This document shows, piece by piece, positions 31,944-43,025 of a DNA stretch of 64,000 nt. Position 1 is the stretch's first letter. Each line of letters begins with the position of its first letter. The translations under genes were made by a program, and so were the position numbers. Location of the stretch: positions 372,001 to 436,000 of the forward strand of contig BCIG01000012.1 in assembly GCA_001599915.1 (NCBI GenBank), given 5' to 3'. A model generated the notes under the pieces. It searched no databases. It worked only from the letters and a program-made list of their open reading frames with translations, and was not told where the DNA came from. This DNA is from Symbiotaphrina buchneri (taxonomy: Eukaryota; Ascomycota; Symbiotaphrinales; Symbiotaphrinaceae).

Positions 31944-34900
31944 ATGCCTTCCCCCATGGTCTGGCAGTATGACACGCCGCTGAAGCGGAAGTTTGACTCG
32001 CTCGTCGAGTCACCGTGTGAGCGCGCGGTTGTCATGCCCGGGGCATTTCCCTCGGATTCTCCTCTCCCTCTCCCCTCTCTTCCCTCGGCGTCCGTGAGTT
32101 TTCAAGTCCCAGCGTTTCCTCTTCGCTTTGGTCTACTGGCTTCAATGGTGTGCTAACTTCTGCTTGCAGGGTCTTCTGGTGTCGTTTCTGCGACGGTGCT
32201 TCGTGGGCGCAAGCCACGTTGCCGGTACGGCAAAACGACGCGCAGTAGAGGTCTGCGTTCCGGCGCGGCGTGCTTCGCCTCCTCGGCGGCTTGTCATGAG
32301 CCCACCGAGGATGACCTCTGCGGCCGTCGAATTGTCGGCGGCAAGCTTTCTGGATCAGCCAGCTGGCTCGTCCACGGAGCGCCTAGCGGCGGCGCACCGT
32401 CGCACCTTCGCCTTGGCCGCGCTCGCAACGCCGGTCGTGCCGTCTCCGCCTTCGCCCGCGCCTCGCCCGGTCATCCCAAATCCGACGGGCACCTTCCGCG
32501 TCCCGGACAGCTCGGACGACGAGGAGTCTCCCTCCCTCTCTCTCCCTCGGGCCCGCCGCGTCGGGTTTCACGAATGCCCCGCCAGTGGGCACCCCTACGT
32601 CCAGCGGCGCAAGTACGTCCCTGGAGAGACGATGGAGCAGACCTGGAGCTCGCCGGTCATGGAGACCCCAAGTCCCTTGGCCCAGCACTTGGCCGCGACG
32701 CGAAGCCTGACGTTCGAGCAAAGGCTGTCGACCCCCGTCCAGAGCATCTTGAAGAGACGTCAAGAGCTCCTCTCAACTCCTTTGGCTGGTGTGCCCTGGA
32801 CGCTCCCGTTTTTCAGGTCGTCTCCATTGGAAGTCTCGGACGATGACGACGACGACAACGGCGGCTACTTCATGACCGGTGCTTTGCCTTGCCCTTCGGA
32901 CGACGACGACGACGACGAAGGCTACTTCATGACCGGCGCTTTGCCTTGGCCTGCGGACGACATTGTCTCGCCAGACGTTCACGGTGCTGCGGTTTCGGAA
33001 GTTGCCTCTTCTCCTCCATTGGAAGACTTCGTCGACTCAGACATCTCCATGCCCGATGCTTCGCCTCTGGCTTCGAACGACATTGTCTCGTCAGAGTTGC
33101 ATCATGCCTCGGTTCCCAGCGGTGCGATCGACGAACTTTTCACGACCGACAGCTCTCGCGGCTCGCCTTCAATGCGGTTGCCTTCGACCTCGATTCTTGG
33201 TGCTTCGAACGTTCACCTTCACGTGGTCGACAGCCTTCGCGACTCTCCTTCACAGCAGTTGCCCTCGACCTCAGTTTCCGGCGCCTCGAACGTTCAACTT
33301 CCCACGGTCGACAGCCCTCGTGACTCGTCTTCGCAGCAGTCGTCCTCGGCCTCCCGCCCCGGCGCCTCGAATGTTCAACTTCCCACGATCGAGATCGACA
33401 GCCCTCGTGACTCGCATTTGCAGCAGTTGCCTTCGACCTCAGTTTCCAGCGCCTCGAACGTTCAACTTCCCACGGTCGACAGCCCTCGCGACTCTCCTTC
33501 GCAGCAGTTGCCTTCGACCTCGATTCTTGGCGCTTGGAACGTTGAACTTCCCACGATCGAGGTCCACAGCCCTCGCGACTCGCCCTTGCAGCAGTTGCCT
33601 TCGACCGCGATTCTTGGCACCTCCAACGATGGACTTCCCTCAAGCCACAGTTCCAGTGACTCGCCTTCGAAGCAGTTGCTCTCACCCTCGCTTCCTGGCT
33701 CTTCGGACGACGGACTGCCCACGCTCGACTCGCCTTCAAGGCAGTTGCTCTCAGCCTCGCTTCCTGGCTCTTCGAACGACGGATTGCCCACTCTCGACTC
33801 GCCATCGAAGCAGTTGCTCTCACCCTCGCTTCCTGGCTCTTCGGACGACGGACTGCCCACGCTCGACTCGCCTTCAAGGCAGTTGCTCTCAGCCTTGCTT
33901 CCTCGTGCTTCGAACCTTGGACTTCCCACAATCCACAGTCACAGCGACTCACCTTCCAAGCAGTTGCTCTCTGAACTGGCTTTGGCTCGCGAGGTCAACG
34001 AACGTCGCCAACGCGAGTCGGTGCGCGACACAATGGTTTTCAACGGTCATGCCTCGGCAAACGACACAAGCCAACTGGAACAGACTGAGGTCACCGGAAT
34101 GGTTCAAACTCCTCCAGTTCCATCGCCTGCGAAGCCGGAGCGCTTGCGACGCCGCCAGCAAAAGGCAAAGCAAGCTTCGGACCAGACCGCCGGAAAAGCT
34201 CGTCGGCAAAGCACCGAACGCGATTCCAACGATGTCGATGAGGTCGATGCGAGCTTGCAGCAGCTGCGTGTTTCGACCAAGGCGCGCTCAGCACGCAGCA
34301 AGAAGGCTGAAAAGCCGTTCAAGGACCCGGAGAGGACCACTCCAACGGAGAGAGTCATCCAACCTTTGTCCGAAGAATGGGACCACAAGGTCACAGTGGC
34401 CATGTCTGCGACCTCCCCAGCAGCAGAGCTTGCCAAGGCCAAAGACGGCACGCCTTTGCGCAGGAAGGACTTTGGAACGATCCTTCCCGGTGTCAACGAC
34501 AGGGCGGATGGATGGTTGAACGACGAGGTGGTCAATGCCTACCTTCAGGCAGTTGTCGAACTTGGTCAGCAAAAGTCATGCAATGCGCGAGGCACTCAAC
34601 GCCGCGGTCCACCTTATTGCCATGCGTTCAACACCTTCTTCTACAAAAAGCTGAAGGAGCAAGGTCCACAGGCAGTTCAGTCTTGGCCTCGCAGGTTCAA
34701 GTTCGCCGGACAAGACTTGCTGAAGGTCAACACCATCTTCATTCCGGTGCACGAACATTCGCATTGGACCCTTCTCGTCGTCAGTCCCGAGTGCCGCACC
34801 ATCGAATATTTCGATTCAATGAACGGCCGCAAAGATGTCTTCGTCCGCAACGTCAAAGCTTTCCTTCGCCATCAACTCGGCAGCAGTTACGTCGACAGCG

Positions 34901-35097
34901 AATGGCGGGTTTTGGATTCTCGCTCGCCTCAGCAAATGAACGGCAAAGACTGTGGTGTTTTCGTTGCGACCACAGCGAAGATGATCATCCAAGGCATCGA
35001 TCCGATGGCCTATTCGCAGGAGGACATTCCGACTCAGCGTCGGCGAATGGTCGCGGAGTTGATCAATGGTGGATTCAATGGCGACTTCGCCATTTGA
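31944..35097 (+). CDS. Ulp1-family SUMO protease (C48) with Ser/Pro-rich repeats
   Basis: Two exons (31944-32093, 32170-35097) give 1025 residues. The last 220 residues are a C48 cysteine protease domain with catalytic His915 (EHSHWTLLVV), Asp932 (IEYFDSMNG), oxyanion Gln972 and Cys978 (QQMNGKDCGVF); WLNDEVVNAYL marks its start. Such enzymes mature SUMO and strip it from targets in the nucleus. The long N-terminus is disordered: a basic start, a duplicated acidic GYFMTGALP block (DNA 32839-32960) and about eleven Ser/Pro-rich repeats (DNA 33145-33985). The first exon (MPSPMVWQYDTPLKRKFDSL) is joined in phase by GTGAGT..TTGCAG. The catalytic set is complete. Ulp1- versus Ulp2-type is not settled. 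Confidence 0.88.
33145..33985 (+). repeat. In-frame coding repeats in the SUMO protease gene
   Basis: About eleven head-to-tail units of 69-87 bases, each coding a variant of D-S-P-R-D-S-P-x-Q-Q-L-P-S-T-S-x-x-G-A-S-N followed by V-x-L-P-T. Two subfamilies are visible: the first six units use QQLPSTS and the rest use KQLLSPSLPGSS or RQLLSASLPGSS. Four of the later units alternate almost exactly, a sign of recent pairwise expansion. Confidence 0.9.
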
Positions 35098-35712
35098 AGT
35101 TGGAGGTTTTGTTTTCTGTATTACAAGTGCTGGTGATGGTTGGCGGTGGCGCACACATGGAGTCTCTACTGATTGGAGGTTGCTTTGCTTTTCCGCTGTA
35201 ACGCGGTGGTTTGTCTCACGATTGATGATGTTATGACAACCATGTCTCATGAGCCTGGAGTTGTCTTTGGCTTTTGTCTTCACCCGCAAGATACCATGTG
35301 AGCATTTTGTCTTCTGCTTGGTGTTCATCTCGCTCTGTGCCTCACAATGTGTCGTCTAAAGCAACTCGTCGCACGACACACATTGTGAGGCACAGAGCTA
35401 TTATTGTACATCATCAATTAAACATTATTAAATCATTGCCCCTTCCCTGACTGCCTTCTGTGATGTGAGATGGCCCGATTCCTTGCCAACGATCTACGTA
35501 TTGGATTGCACACGATTGAATTTACAGAAGAGAGTTCATAAGCCAAGTTGCCTACTCAATTGCTGGTTGCATTCGTTGTGGGTAGCGCCGGCCGAATCTC
35601 CGGCCTGTACTAGGTATGGTCCGAAGTCAATTGGATCGTCACTCGAGCCCCAGCGATCTCCTCCTTTTGCCAACGTCACGATCGAGGCTCTCGAAGGCAG
35701 GTGTGGTCGAAG
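35098..35712. other. Intergenic between SUMO protease and MFS genes
   Basis: A stretch of 615 bases with no gene seen; it holds the hairpin listed separately and should contain the SUMO protease 3' UTR and the transporter promoter. Confidence 0.4.
35332..35398. repeat. Near-perfect inverted repeat (24-bp stem, 17-base loop)
   Basis: Left arm 35332-35355 (GCTCTGTGCCTC then ACAATGTGTCGT) and right arm 35373-35398 are reverse complements except for two extra bases (an AC) in the right arm. The loop is 35356-35372. It lies 235 bases past the SUMO protease stop codon. No clear target-site duplication flanks it. Confidence 0.95.
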
Positions 35713-37377
35713 ATGACGGCAGGAGAGAGTTCGACGTGCACGATTGAGCTGCAGCAGCAGCAGCCGCAGCTATCGTCAGGTGCGCCCATTCCAGAGAGGC
35801 GGTCGAGCTCCAAGTTCTCCGCAGGCGGGGCCCCGCGTTCTCGCATGCATGAAACGGCCGGTTTCGAGGGCGCCTCCCTCGAAGGGGGCTCAGCACCGTC
35901 GCCCTCTGCGGCGGACGTGGAGGACTGGAATCGACCGCGGCGGAACATCTGGAGGGTGCTGGCGACGTTTACGGGGTTCGTGATTATGGGCCTTAACGAT
36001 GCCGCGTATGGCGCCCTTATTCCATATGTACGTCTTGCTCTATGCTTTTGGGTTCCCTAGCCTGTGGGCTGCCTGTGCGGTTTCATTTCATTGACACTGG
36101 CTTTTATGTCTATAGTTGGAGACATATTATCATCTCTCGTATACGGTCGTCTCCTTGATCTTCCTGTCGCCCCTGGTGGGATATACCCTGGCCGCGCTGC
36201 TCAACAACAAGATCCACATGCGGTTCGGCCAGCGAGGGGTGGCCATCATGGCGCCCTCGTGCCACCTGCTAGCTTACATTGTCATCGCCGTCCACCCGCC
36301 GTACCCTGTCCTGATCGTGGTTTTCTCGCTGGCGGGCATGGGCAACGGCCTGGAAGACGGGGCGTGGAACGCATGGATCGGGAGCATGGCCAGAGCGAAC
36401 CAAGTCTTGGGCTTGCTTCATGGCTTCTATGGCCTGGGAGGAGTGATTGCGCCTCTGATTGCTACGACCATGGTTGCAAAGGCGAATTTGCAGTGGTATA
36501 CATTCTACTATCTCATGGTATGGACGGACCTGTCGATATAGCTTCCCTCCATTACCGATGAACAAAGGAAACTGACGGTTTGTATCTGCAGATTGGATGC
36601 GCCGCCTTCGAGCTCTGGGTGTCTGCCACGGCCTTCTGGAGCGTCAACGGGCGGAAATACCGCGACGACCACCCGCGCACGGGCGACAAGACGGGGTCCC
36701 GCACCAAGGAGGCCCTCACGAACAAGGTGACGTGGATCTGCGCCGCGTACCTCTTCATCTACACGGGCGTCGAGGTCTCGGTCGGTGGCTGGGTCGTCAC
36801 CTTCATGATCGAGGTCCGCCACGGCAGCCCGTTTGCGTCCGGCATGTGTGAGACGGGTTACTGGCTCGGCATTATGTTTGGGCGTATCGTGCTGGGCTTC
36901 TTGACGCCTGTCATTGGGGAGAAGCTGGCTATTGTGGTGCGTTTCTGGCATTTCTCTTCTTAGCCTTTCCTTACTCCTCTCCCGTTCTGCCAAAAGGCCT
37001 CCATAAGACTAACACATTCCCAAATCTAGATCTACCTCCTCCTCAGTATCGCCCTGCAGCTAGTCTTCTACCTCGTGCCGTCCTTCATGGTCTCCGCCGT
37101 CGCCGTCTCCTGCCTCGGCTTCTTCATGGGGCCCATGTTCCCCGCCGCCGTCGTCGCCGCCACCAAGTTGCTGCCCAAGCACCTGCACGTCAGCGCCGTC
37201 GCTTTTGCCGCGGCATTTGGTGGTGGAGGGGCGGCGGCCGTCCCCTTCGCCGTGGGAGCTATTGCTCAGGCAAAGGGCGTGCAGGTCCTCCAGCCTATCA
37301 TCTTGGCTATGCTGGTGGCATGTCTTATGACGTGGTTGCTGTTGCCTCGCATGCCGAGGCGTGTACATCAGACTTAG
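35713..37377 (+). CDS. Major facilitator superfamily transporter (Bsc6-like)
   Basis: Four exons (35713-36027, 36116-36517, 36592-36936, 37030-37377) give 469 residues. After a cytosolic, Gln-rich N-terminus of about 70 residues come about 12 hydrophobic segments, beginning LATFTGFVIMGLNDAAYGAL and including FGQRGVAIMAPSCHLLAY, MGNGLEDGAWNAWIGS, GFYGLGGVIAPL, YTGVEVSVGGWVVTF and TGYWLGIMFGRIVLGF. The motif set (GNGLEDGAWN, HGFYGLGG, YVGVEVxxGGW-type) fits the fungal Bsc6-type MFS group whose substrate is not known. Each intron falls at the same phase (0), close to membrane segment borders. Confidence 0.87.
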
Positions 37378-37742
37378 ATTTTCTTCAGTGGGACTTGTTG
37401 ATTCATTTTCTATTGGTCACAAGATGCTATCTGATATTGTACTACATCTTCGCACTCCAGAGAAACCAAAAGCAGGAACACTTCCCATTCCGTCGCTATG
37501 CATATTCGGAACCAAAATCCCGACTGAGAGCCAACTCAAACCGGCCGTGGGCGAAAAACTAAAAGGAAGTACAGGGACATGCAGAGAATATCGGTATAAT
37601 TTACAGCTATATACACGCCATCGCCGTTTGCGAATGACCTCAACCATCCGTCATGGCTTGGCTCTCGCCCAGCCTGTCATTCGAGTCGAGGATCCTGCCA
37701 GGGAAATCAGTTCAAGAACAATTGGCTGCAACACCGGGTCAC
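37378..37742. other. Convergent 3' flanks of MFS transporter and ATG18
   Basis: These 365 bases hold no supported gene. Confidence 0.4.
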
Positions 37743-39203
37743 TCACGAATACTGCTTCAACAGGGTGCCTTCGCCGCCCTTTTCCAGATCGATGTTGAAG
37801 ACGTAAAAGGTGCCGTCGTTGGTCACCACCATCACCTGAGGACTGCTACTGCTCATCGCTACGACGCTGCGGAGCTGGCCCGAGGAGTGCGACTGCGACT
37901 TGGGGATCTTGATCCACGCAAAGTCTCGCTCCGGCTCCCACATCTCCGTCACGGCGCTGGGGAGGTAGCCTCCAACAGTCGCTGCGAAGGTCTTGCCGAT
38001 ATTCTGCGACGAACGTCGGATCATTCCGGCAAATGTTCCGTTGTGCTTACGCGAGCTTATATCGTTGTTGAGAGACAAGGCCGACTCTGAAGGCGCGTCA
38101 CTGCTTGGACTGAGACTTCGGTGCCGGGAACCGCTCCACGCCGTCGGTGACACAGGAGGCTGCTCTTGTTGGGCGTTTGATCCACGAGGTCCTCCCAATC
38201 GAAAGATGTGCACCGTCTCTGTCGCCGATGAGACACATAGAAGTGTAGAGGTGGTATTGAAGGACATGCTGTATATTCGGGATGGCATTGCGCCTCTTCG
38301 AAACTGGTACAGCTTCTCTGCGCCAGGCACGGAGAAGACCCTGATAATGGTGCCCTTGTCTGAGGCTGTTGCTAGAAGCGTGCCCTCGCCGTTTAAAGCA
38401 ATACATGATAGTGGCGAACGATGCGCTTCCACCACATTTACAGCTTCCAGTTTTACAGCATCGAAGAGCAGCACCTCTCCACTCGTTGGGGCAATGTGTG
38501 TTGCTGTTGGAGGCGCATGAGATGGTGGCTGGAACGCCGATGGAGTAGCTTTCTGTGGAAGTGGATATGCTAGATAGCAATGTTCAGATGATGGAGACAG
38601 CGCGCATATTGCTTTGTAGAGTCAGCGAACTTGAACTTTTGCAAGAACCTGGCGGCATACCATTAGGATTAGGTGATGTGTCGATCGTATGCAGCAATTT
38701 CATATTGCTGATATCGTAGACGTATATCTGGTCCTCCAAGACGACGCAGAGCCTTTTCCGGTTTAATCGTACGGCCAGCACAGTGGTGGGGAATGTGAGT
38801 TCGCAAATGGTGGATTGTCTCTGCTCATGCTCGTCAGTGACTGAGATCTTTACCAGATGCTCATGGTTCATCAAAAAGAAATCCCTTCTATGACTGGATC
38901 CAGCGCGAGCTCATCAATGAACCTGGACCTACTTTTGTATTGGTTATCTTGAGACGGCGGGGCGAGAGGATGAGCGCAACCAGCGAGGTGGAGAAGAGCA
39001 TCTCCAGGATCGCAATGTCGCCGTCTTTAGACTCGAAGCATTTGGTAAATGGATCGGTATAAAAGATCCTGAAGCCACTGGAGGTCCCTGAAAGTAACGT
39101 TCAGTTCGAGCTCAGCTCCAAGCTGTAAGTAACCCAGGGTGGTCTGCTTACCTACAGCCAGGTGGCTATAGTCCTGATTAAAGGTAACAAAGTTCATGCG
39201 CAT
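37743..39203 (-). CDS. ATG18: Autophagy-related PROPPIN Atg18
   Basis: Four exons (39152-39203, 38933-39087, 38661-38820, 37743-38569) give 397 residues. Atg18 is a seven-bladed WD40 beta-propeller that binds PI3P and PI(3,5)P2 and works with Atg2 in lipid supply to the phagophore, and at the vacuole. The double lipid-binding motif FRRG is at residues 212-215 ([16 protein letters not shown]), preceded by the typical [14 protein letters not shown] blade, and [17 protein letters not shown] before that. A Ser-rich loop ([16 protein letters not shown]) is inserted in the later blades, as in Atg18 proper. Start chosen at [17 protein letters not shown]; the second Met two codons on is equally possible. 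Confidence 0.93.
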
Positions 39204-39701
39204 GGTGGAGGCTGCGCTGGAGAGTGTGAACAATCGCCGCTATGCCAGCATTCGCTGAATCCTTCTTGGGGTATCGGGTGGGATCCCTCTGCCAAGCAGC
39301 AAGCAACAAGGGTAGCAAGGGCGGTGTGCCGAGGTAGGATCGTTATCGCTGCTGAAGCTCGAGCTGCAGAAGGTCACCGCAGGGATAACGCCATTCGGGA
39401 GGGTATTCCTGACTTGATATGGGAAGCAAGAGAAAGGCCGACAATATTGTGCACACGCTGGATTTGTTTACTCGAGATGGTACGATATCCGGAAGAGGTG
39501 GTGTAGGAGGGGGTGGTGAGCTGCCCCCAAGGTGACCCTTGCTAGCTAGCCCGCACACGGACCACAGCTTAATATTTTTGCCCGCTGAGTCTTCCCTGAG
39601 CCTCGGGAGAGGAGGGAGTTTAAAGATCATACAAGGATACCCTGCATTGCAGATCCTGGGGGACTCAGGAAGCTGAGGATTCAGCTCCACAGTCCGGCAT
39701 A
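39204..39701. promoter_or_regulatory. Divergent promoter ATG18 / TYW4
   Basis: An interval of 498 bases between head-to-head start codons; no gene is seen. Confidence 0.35.
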
Positions 39702-42700
39702 ATGGCACAAAAGCCAGTCAAACGGTCTGTGAGACCGAAGCAGGAAAAGTCCGACGAGTCCATCATGGGTGTAAGTCATTCCAGTCCACCTCCAACCCAC
39801 CTATGAGAGAGCCCCATGGCCACCGGACGCTGATAGCAAGCTTCGCATAGACGAACAACAGCAGTATTGTCTCCAAGCGCAGCGTGGAACGGCTGTACTT
39901 CCCAGATGAAGAGCAATTCTTCCGTCATTTCGTCAAAAAGCCACAAAGGCGCGCCCCGCTCATCAATCGAGGATACTGGTTGCGCATGCAGGCCGTCGAA
40001 TATGTTGTTCGCCATTTTCTGGGGGAGCATACGGACCGGCCACGAGTGGTGGTGAACCTGGGCTGTGGCTAGTGAGTATGCGGGCCCTTAGATTGACCCT
40101 TCAGACCTCGTGCCCCTGCTCCGGACTAATGCCTTGTAGCGATCCATTGCCTTTCCAGTGTCTCTCTCGATACAGTCATCTCTGTCGAAAAGCTACATTT
40201 CTTGACGTCGACTATCTGCAGCTGATGCAAAAGAAGGCAACAATGATACTCGATACACCTGAATTGCAGGGCCATCTATCTGGTCTACGAAAACCTCGGT
40301 CAATCGATGATCCCGTGTTGTTGTCCAGCGATCAGTATTTCGCCATAGGCTGCGACTTGCGCGAGTTGGATAAATTGAGAAACATCATGGCAGGGATCGT
40401 CGATTTGGAAAATAGCTTGATACTATTCGTTGCCGAGGTGTCTATAACTTATATGGACGTCAAAGCCGCTGATAATGTCTTGCGCTGGGCATCAAGCTTC
40501 GAGAACAGTCAGTAGACATAAAGATTTGATGTTCTATGTTGCGCATATATCTGATCGTTGCTAGGTCGATTCTGTCTGCTTGAACAATATTTCCCGGATC
40601 CTGGCCATCCTTTCGAGATGACAATGATGCAACACTTCAAGAAGATACAGACGCCTCTACAGTCCGTTGTTTCTTATCCAGCCCTGGGTGACCAAATCAG
40701 GCGCTTCTCCGATGCAGGCTGGCCGTCGGCGTTTGTTCATAATCTCTGGACATTATGGAGTAACCCGGAATTTATCACACCGGAGCAGAGGCTGGCCCTC
40801 GACGCTATAGAACCGTTCGATGAATGGGAAGAGTTTGCTCTTTTTGCCTCGCATTACTTCTTGTTGGTGGCTTCCAAAGGCTCAATCTTAGTCAATTGCT
40901 CCCTAGAAGCAAAGCTCGGCAACCCTCGTGCATGCAGTGGACGTCAGTCGTCCCCAATCGCAGCGTCTCTCGACTATCACCACAATCCTAAGGACGTTGG
41001 TCGTAGACGTTACGGGGCTTCGATGCCCATCACGCCCCATATAATAGGCCATCATGGTGGAATGGGGTCCACGACGCGCCTCAACTCCTCTGATTTGTAC
41101 AGAGACGCAGATGACACAAGCGATGAGCTTGACCATGTCGTGCCACTTGCCCCTCCAAGGATGTGTCATACCATTACTGATTTGGGCTCTGGGTGCTGTC
41201 TGCTAGTAGGGGGTCGCAGCTCACCGAACGCTGCGTTGGGAGATTGTTGGTATTTCGATGGCAATAAGTGGGAAAGAGTGGAGGATCTTCCTATTCCGCG
41301 CTATCGCCATTGCGCTGTATCCATTAGCTTGCAAGGGACTACAGGTCACGGGGTGCTCGTCTGGGGCGGGAAGAATAGCGAAGGGGCTGTTCTTGGTGAC
41401 TGGCTGTTCTGGAGGCCCGGTCATGGGTGGAATACGCTGGGTTTCCACAATGCACGCCTTCAACCGCGGTTCGGGGCGGCCATGGTGGTCACTTCCCAAT
41501 GCTCCGGCATAATTGTGGGAGGGATGACAGGAGACGGTAGAATACTCGAAGATTATTGGGAATGGTCGATATCAATGTTAAAGGAAGCTATTGTTGTCGA
41601 GTTGAATGACAGAATGAAAGAGCTCACTCCTGACGGGACAGCCCCTGCCCTTGTTGGCCGGTTTGGAGCTACGTTAGTTCATTGTCCTTCCGGGTTCTTG
41701 TTGGCTGGCGGTATATGTGCCGAAGGGGTCGTGAGAAAGGAAGATGAGTTTTTGCTCATTGACCCATTCAGACATTCTGTGATGCCCCTGGATGTCAATT
41801 TCAACTCTCCGCGACCTCTTCTGATTGGCTGCGCCATTTCAGATAGCAATCCGCGCAATGTTGCCATCCTCGGCGGTGGCGCTGTCTGCTTCTCGTTTGG
41901 TACCTATTGGAACGAGGGGTCATGGACCATTTCCCTTGAAGGTCCAGTAGACAGACCATGGCGCTTTTGGAAAGTTGAAGCACCGAGACCACCCGAGCGG
42001 GTGTCAAATGGTGTTGATGGAAGAACCGATGGCTCAACCGACGCAGAATCGCACAGACCGTCGATAACTGTCGTGAAGGAGGTTCATCTCCAAAAGCCTG
42101 GAGACTTTGACGCGCTTGTCTCTCATGGACGGCCTGCGATCTTGAAGGACCTCGACATCGGCCCATGCACGGAGCTTTGGGATCTGAACTACCTAAAAGA
42201 AAGAGTTGGTCCCGATAGAGAGGTAAGACTTGAGAAGCCCACCAGCTTTTCTTAGCTAATCGAGGCCAGGTCGTAATCCACAAAGCCAATAGTGAAGCCA
42301 TGGACTTTGTGTCGAAGAACTTTTCATACGTCACACAGAAGTTCGGGGACTTCCTACAGGCCATAGAGGATGGAGAGCAGGTGTACTTCCGCTCTCTCGC
42401 AGCAGGAAAGCCAACGGAGTCCCCAGCACAGCTGAGCAAAGACTTCCCAGAAACCTCAGGAGACTTTCATCTCCCACCTCAGCTGGCTGCATTAAAAGAT
42501 GCTGAACATAGTTCGCCGCTCCGGATATCGGGCCCCGTGGCCATGTGGTTACACTATGATGTTATGGCAAATGTTCTGTTCCAGATCCGTGGAAGCAAGC
42601 GCCTGCTTCTTTTCCCTCCGTCGGATGTCGTCCACCTATCCTTTGCTCCAGGATCTTCGAGCTCGGCATTGAATCCATTCACCGCGTCTGCTGAATCGCA

Positions 42701-43025
42701 CCCGGCAATATCAAAGACCAGTCCGCATGAAGTCATCCTTCATCCGGGCGACGCACTCTTTATTCCTGCGCTATGGCTTCATGCCGCTGCTCCGACTGAT
42801 GGTTTCAGCGTCGGACTCAATGTTTTCTTCCGCAGCCTTCCGAACGGATACGCCGTCGGCAAGGATGTCTATGGCAACCGCGATCTCCAAGCGTACGAGA
42901 ATGGCCGCAGATCCATTCAGAATGTTACAAAGAGTTTTAAGAATCTTCCAAGTGATGTTGGAAGATTCTATTTGCAAAGGCTTGCCGATGAGTTGTCAAC
43001 CCTGGCTGAGACCTTCGTACCGTAA
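39702..43025 (+). CDS. PPM2: tRNA wybutosine-synthesizing protein 4 (methyltransferase, Kelch, JmjC)
   Basis: Five exons (39702-39770, 39851-40071, 40140-40507, 40565-42222, 42270-43025) give 1023 residues. TYW4/Ppm2 performs the last methylation and methoxycarbonylation of wybutosine at position 37 of tRNA-Phe. The leucine carboxyl-methyltransferase-like domain has [15 protein letters not shown] (SAM site, formed across the 40071/40140 junction), [13 protein letters not shown] and [12 protein letters not shown]. The middle is a Kelch-type propeller ([37 protein letters not shown]). The C-terminal JmjC domain has the iron ligands His844 and Asp846 (WLHYD) and the later His in [12 protein letters not shown]. 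All three modules of the family are present. Confidence 0.95.

Noticed and set aside
32889-34535. Long overlapping frames on both strands over the SUMO protease repeats (for example a 518-codon plus frame and a 270-codon minus frame).
   Set aside because: The in-frame repeats have periods divisible by three and few stop-prone codons, which keeps other frames open; none shows family features.
10954-35097. UBA2 and the SUMO protease as a SUMO gene cluster.
   Set aside because: They lie about 19 kb apart with nine unrelated genes between them; closeness is most likely chance.
31944-35398. The SUMO protease plus hairpin as a mobile element (C48 proteases occur in some DNA transposons).
   Set aside because: No transposase, no terminal inverted repeats framing the gene and no target duplication; the catalytic domain is of the cellular Ulp type.
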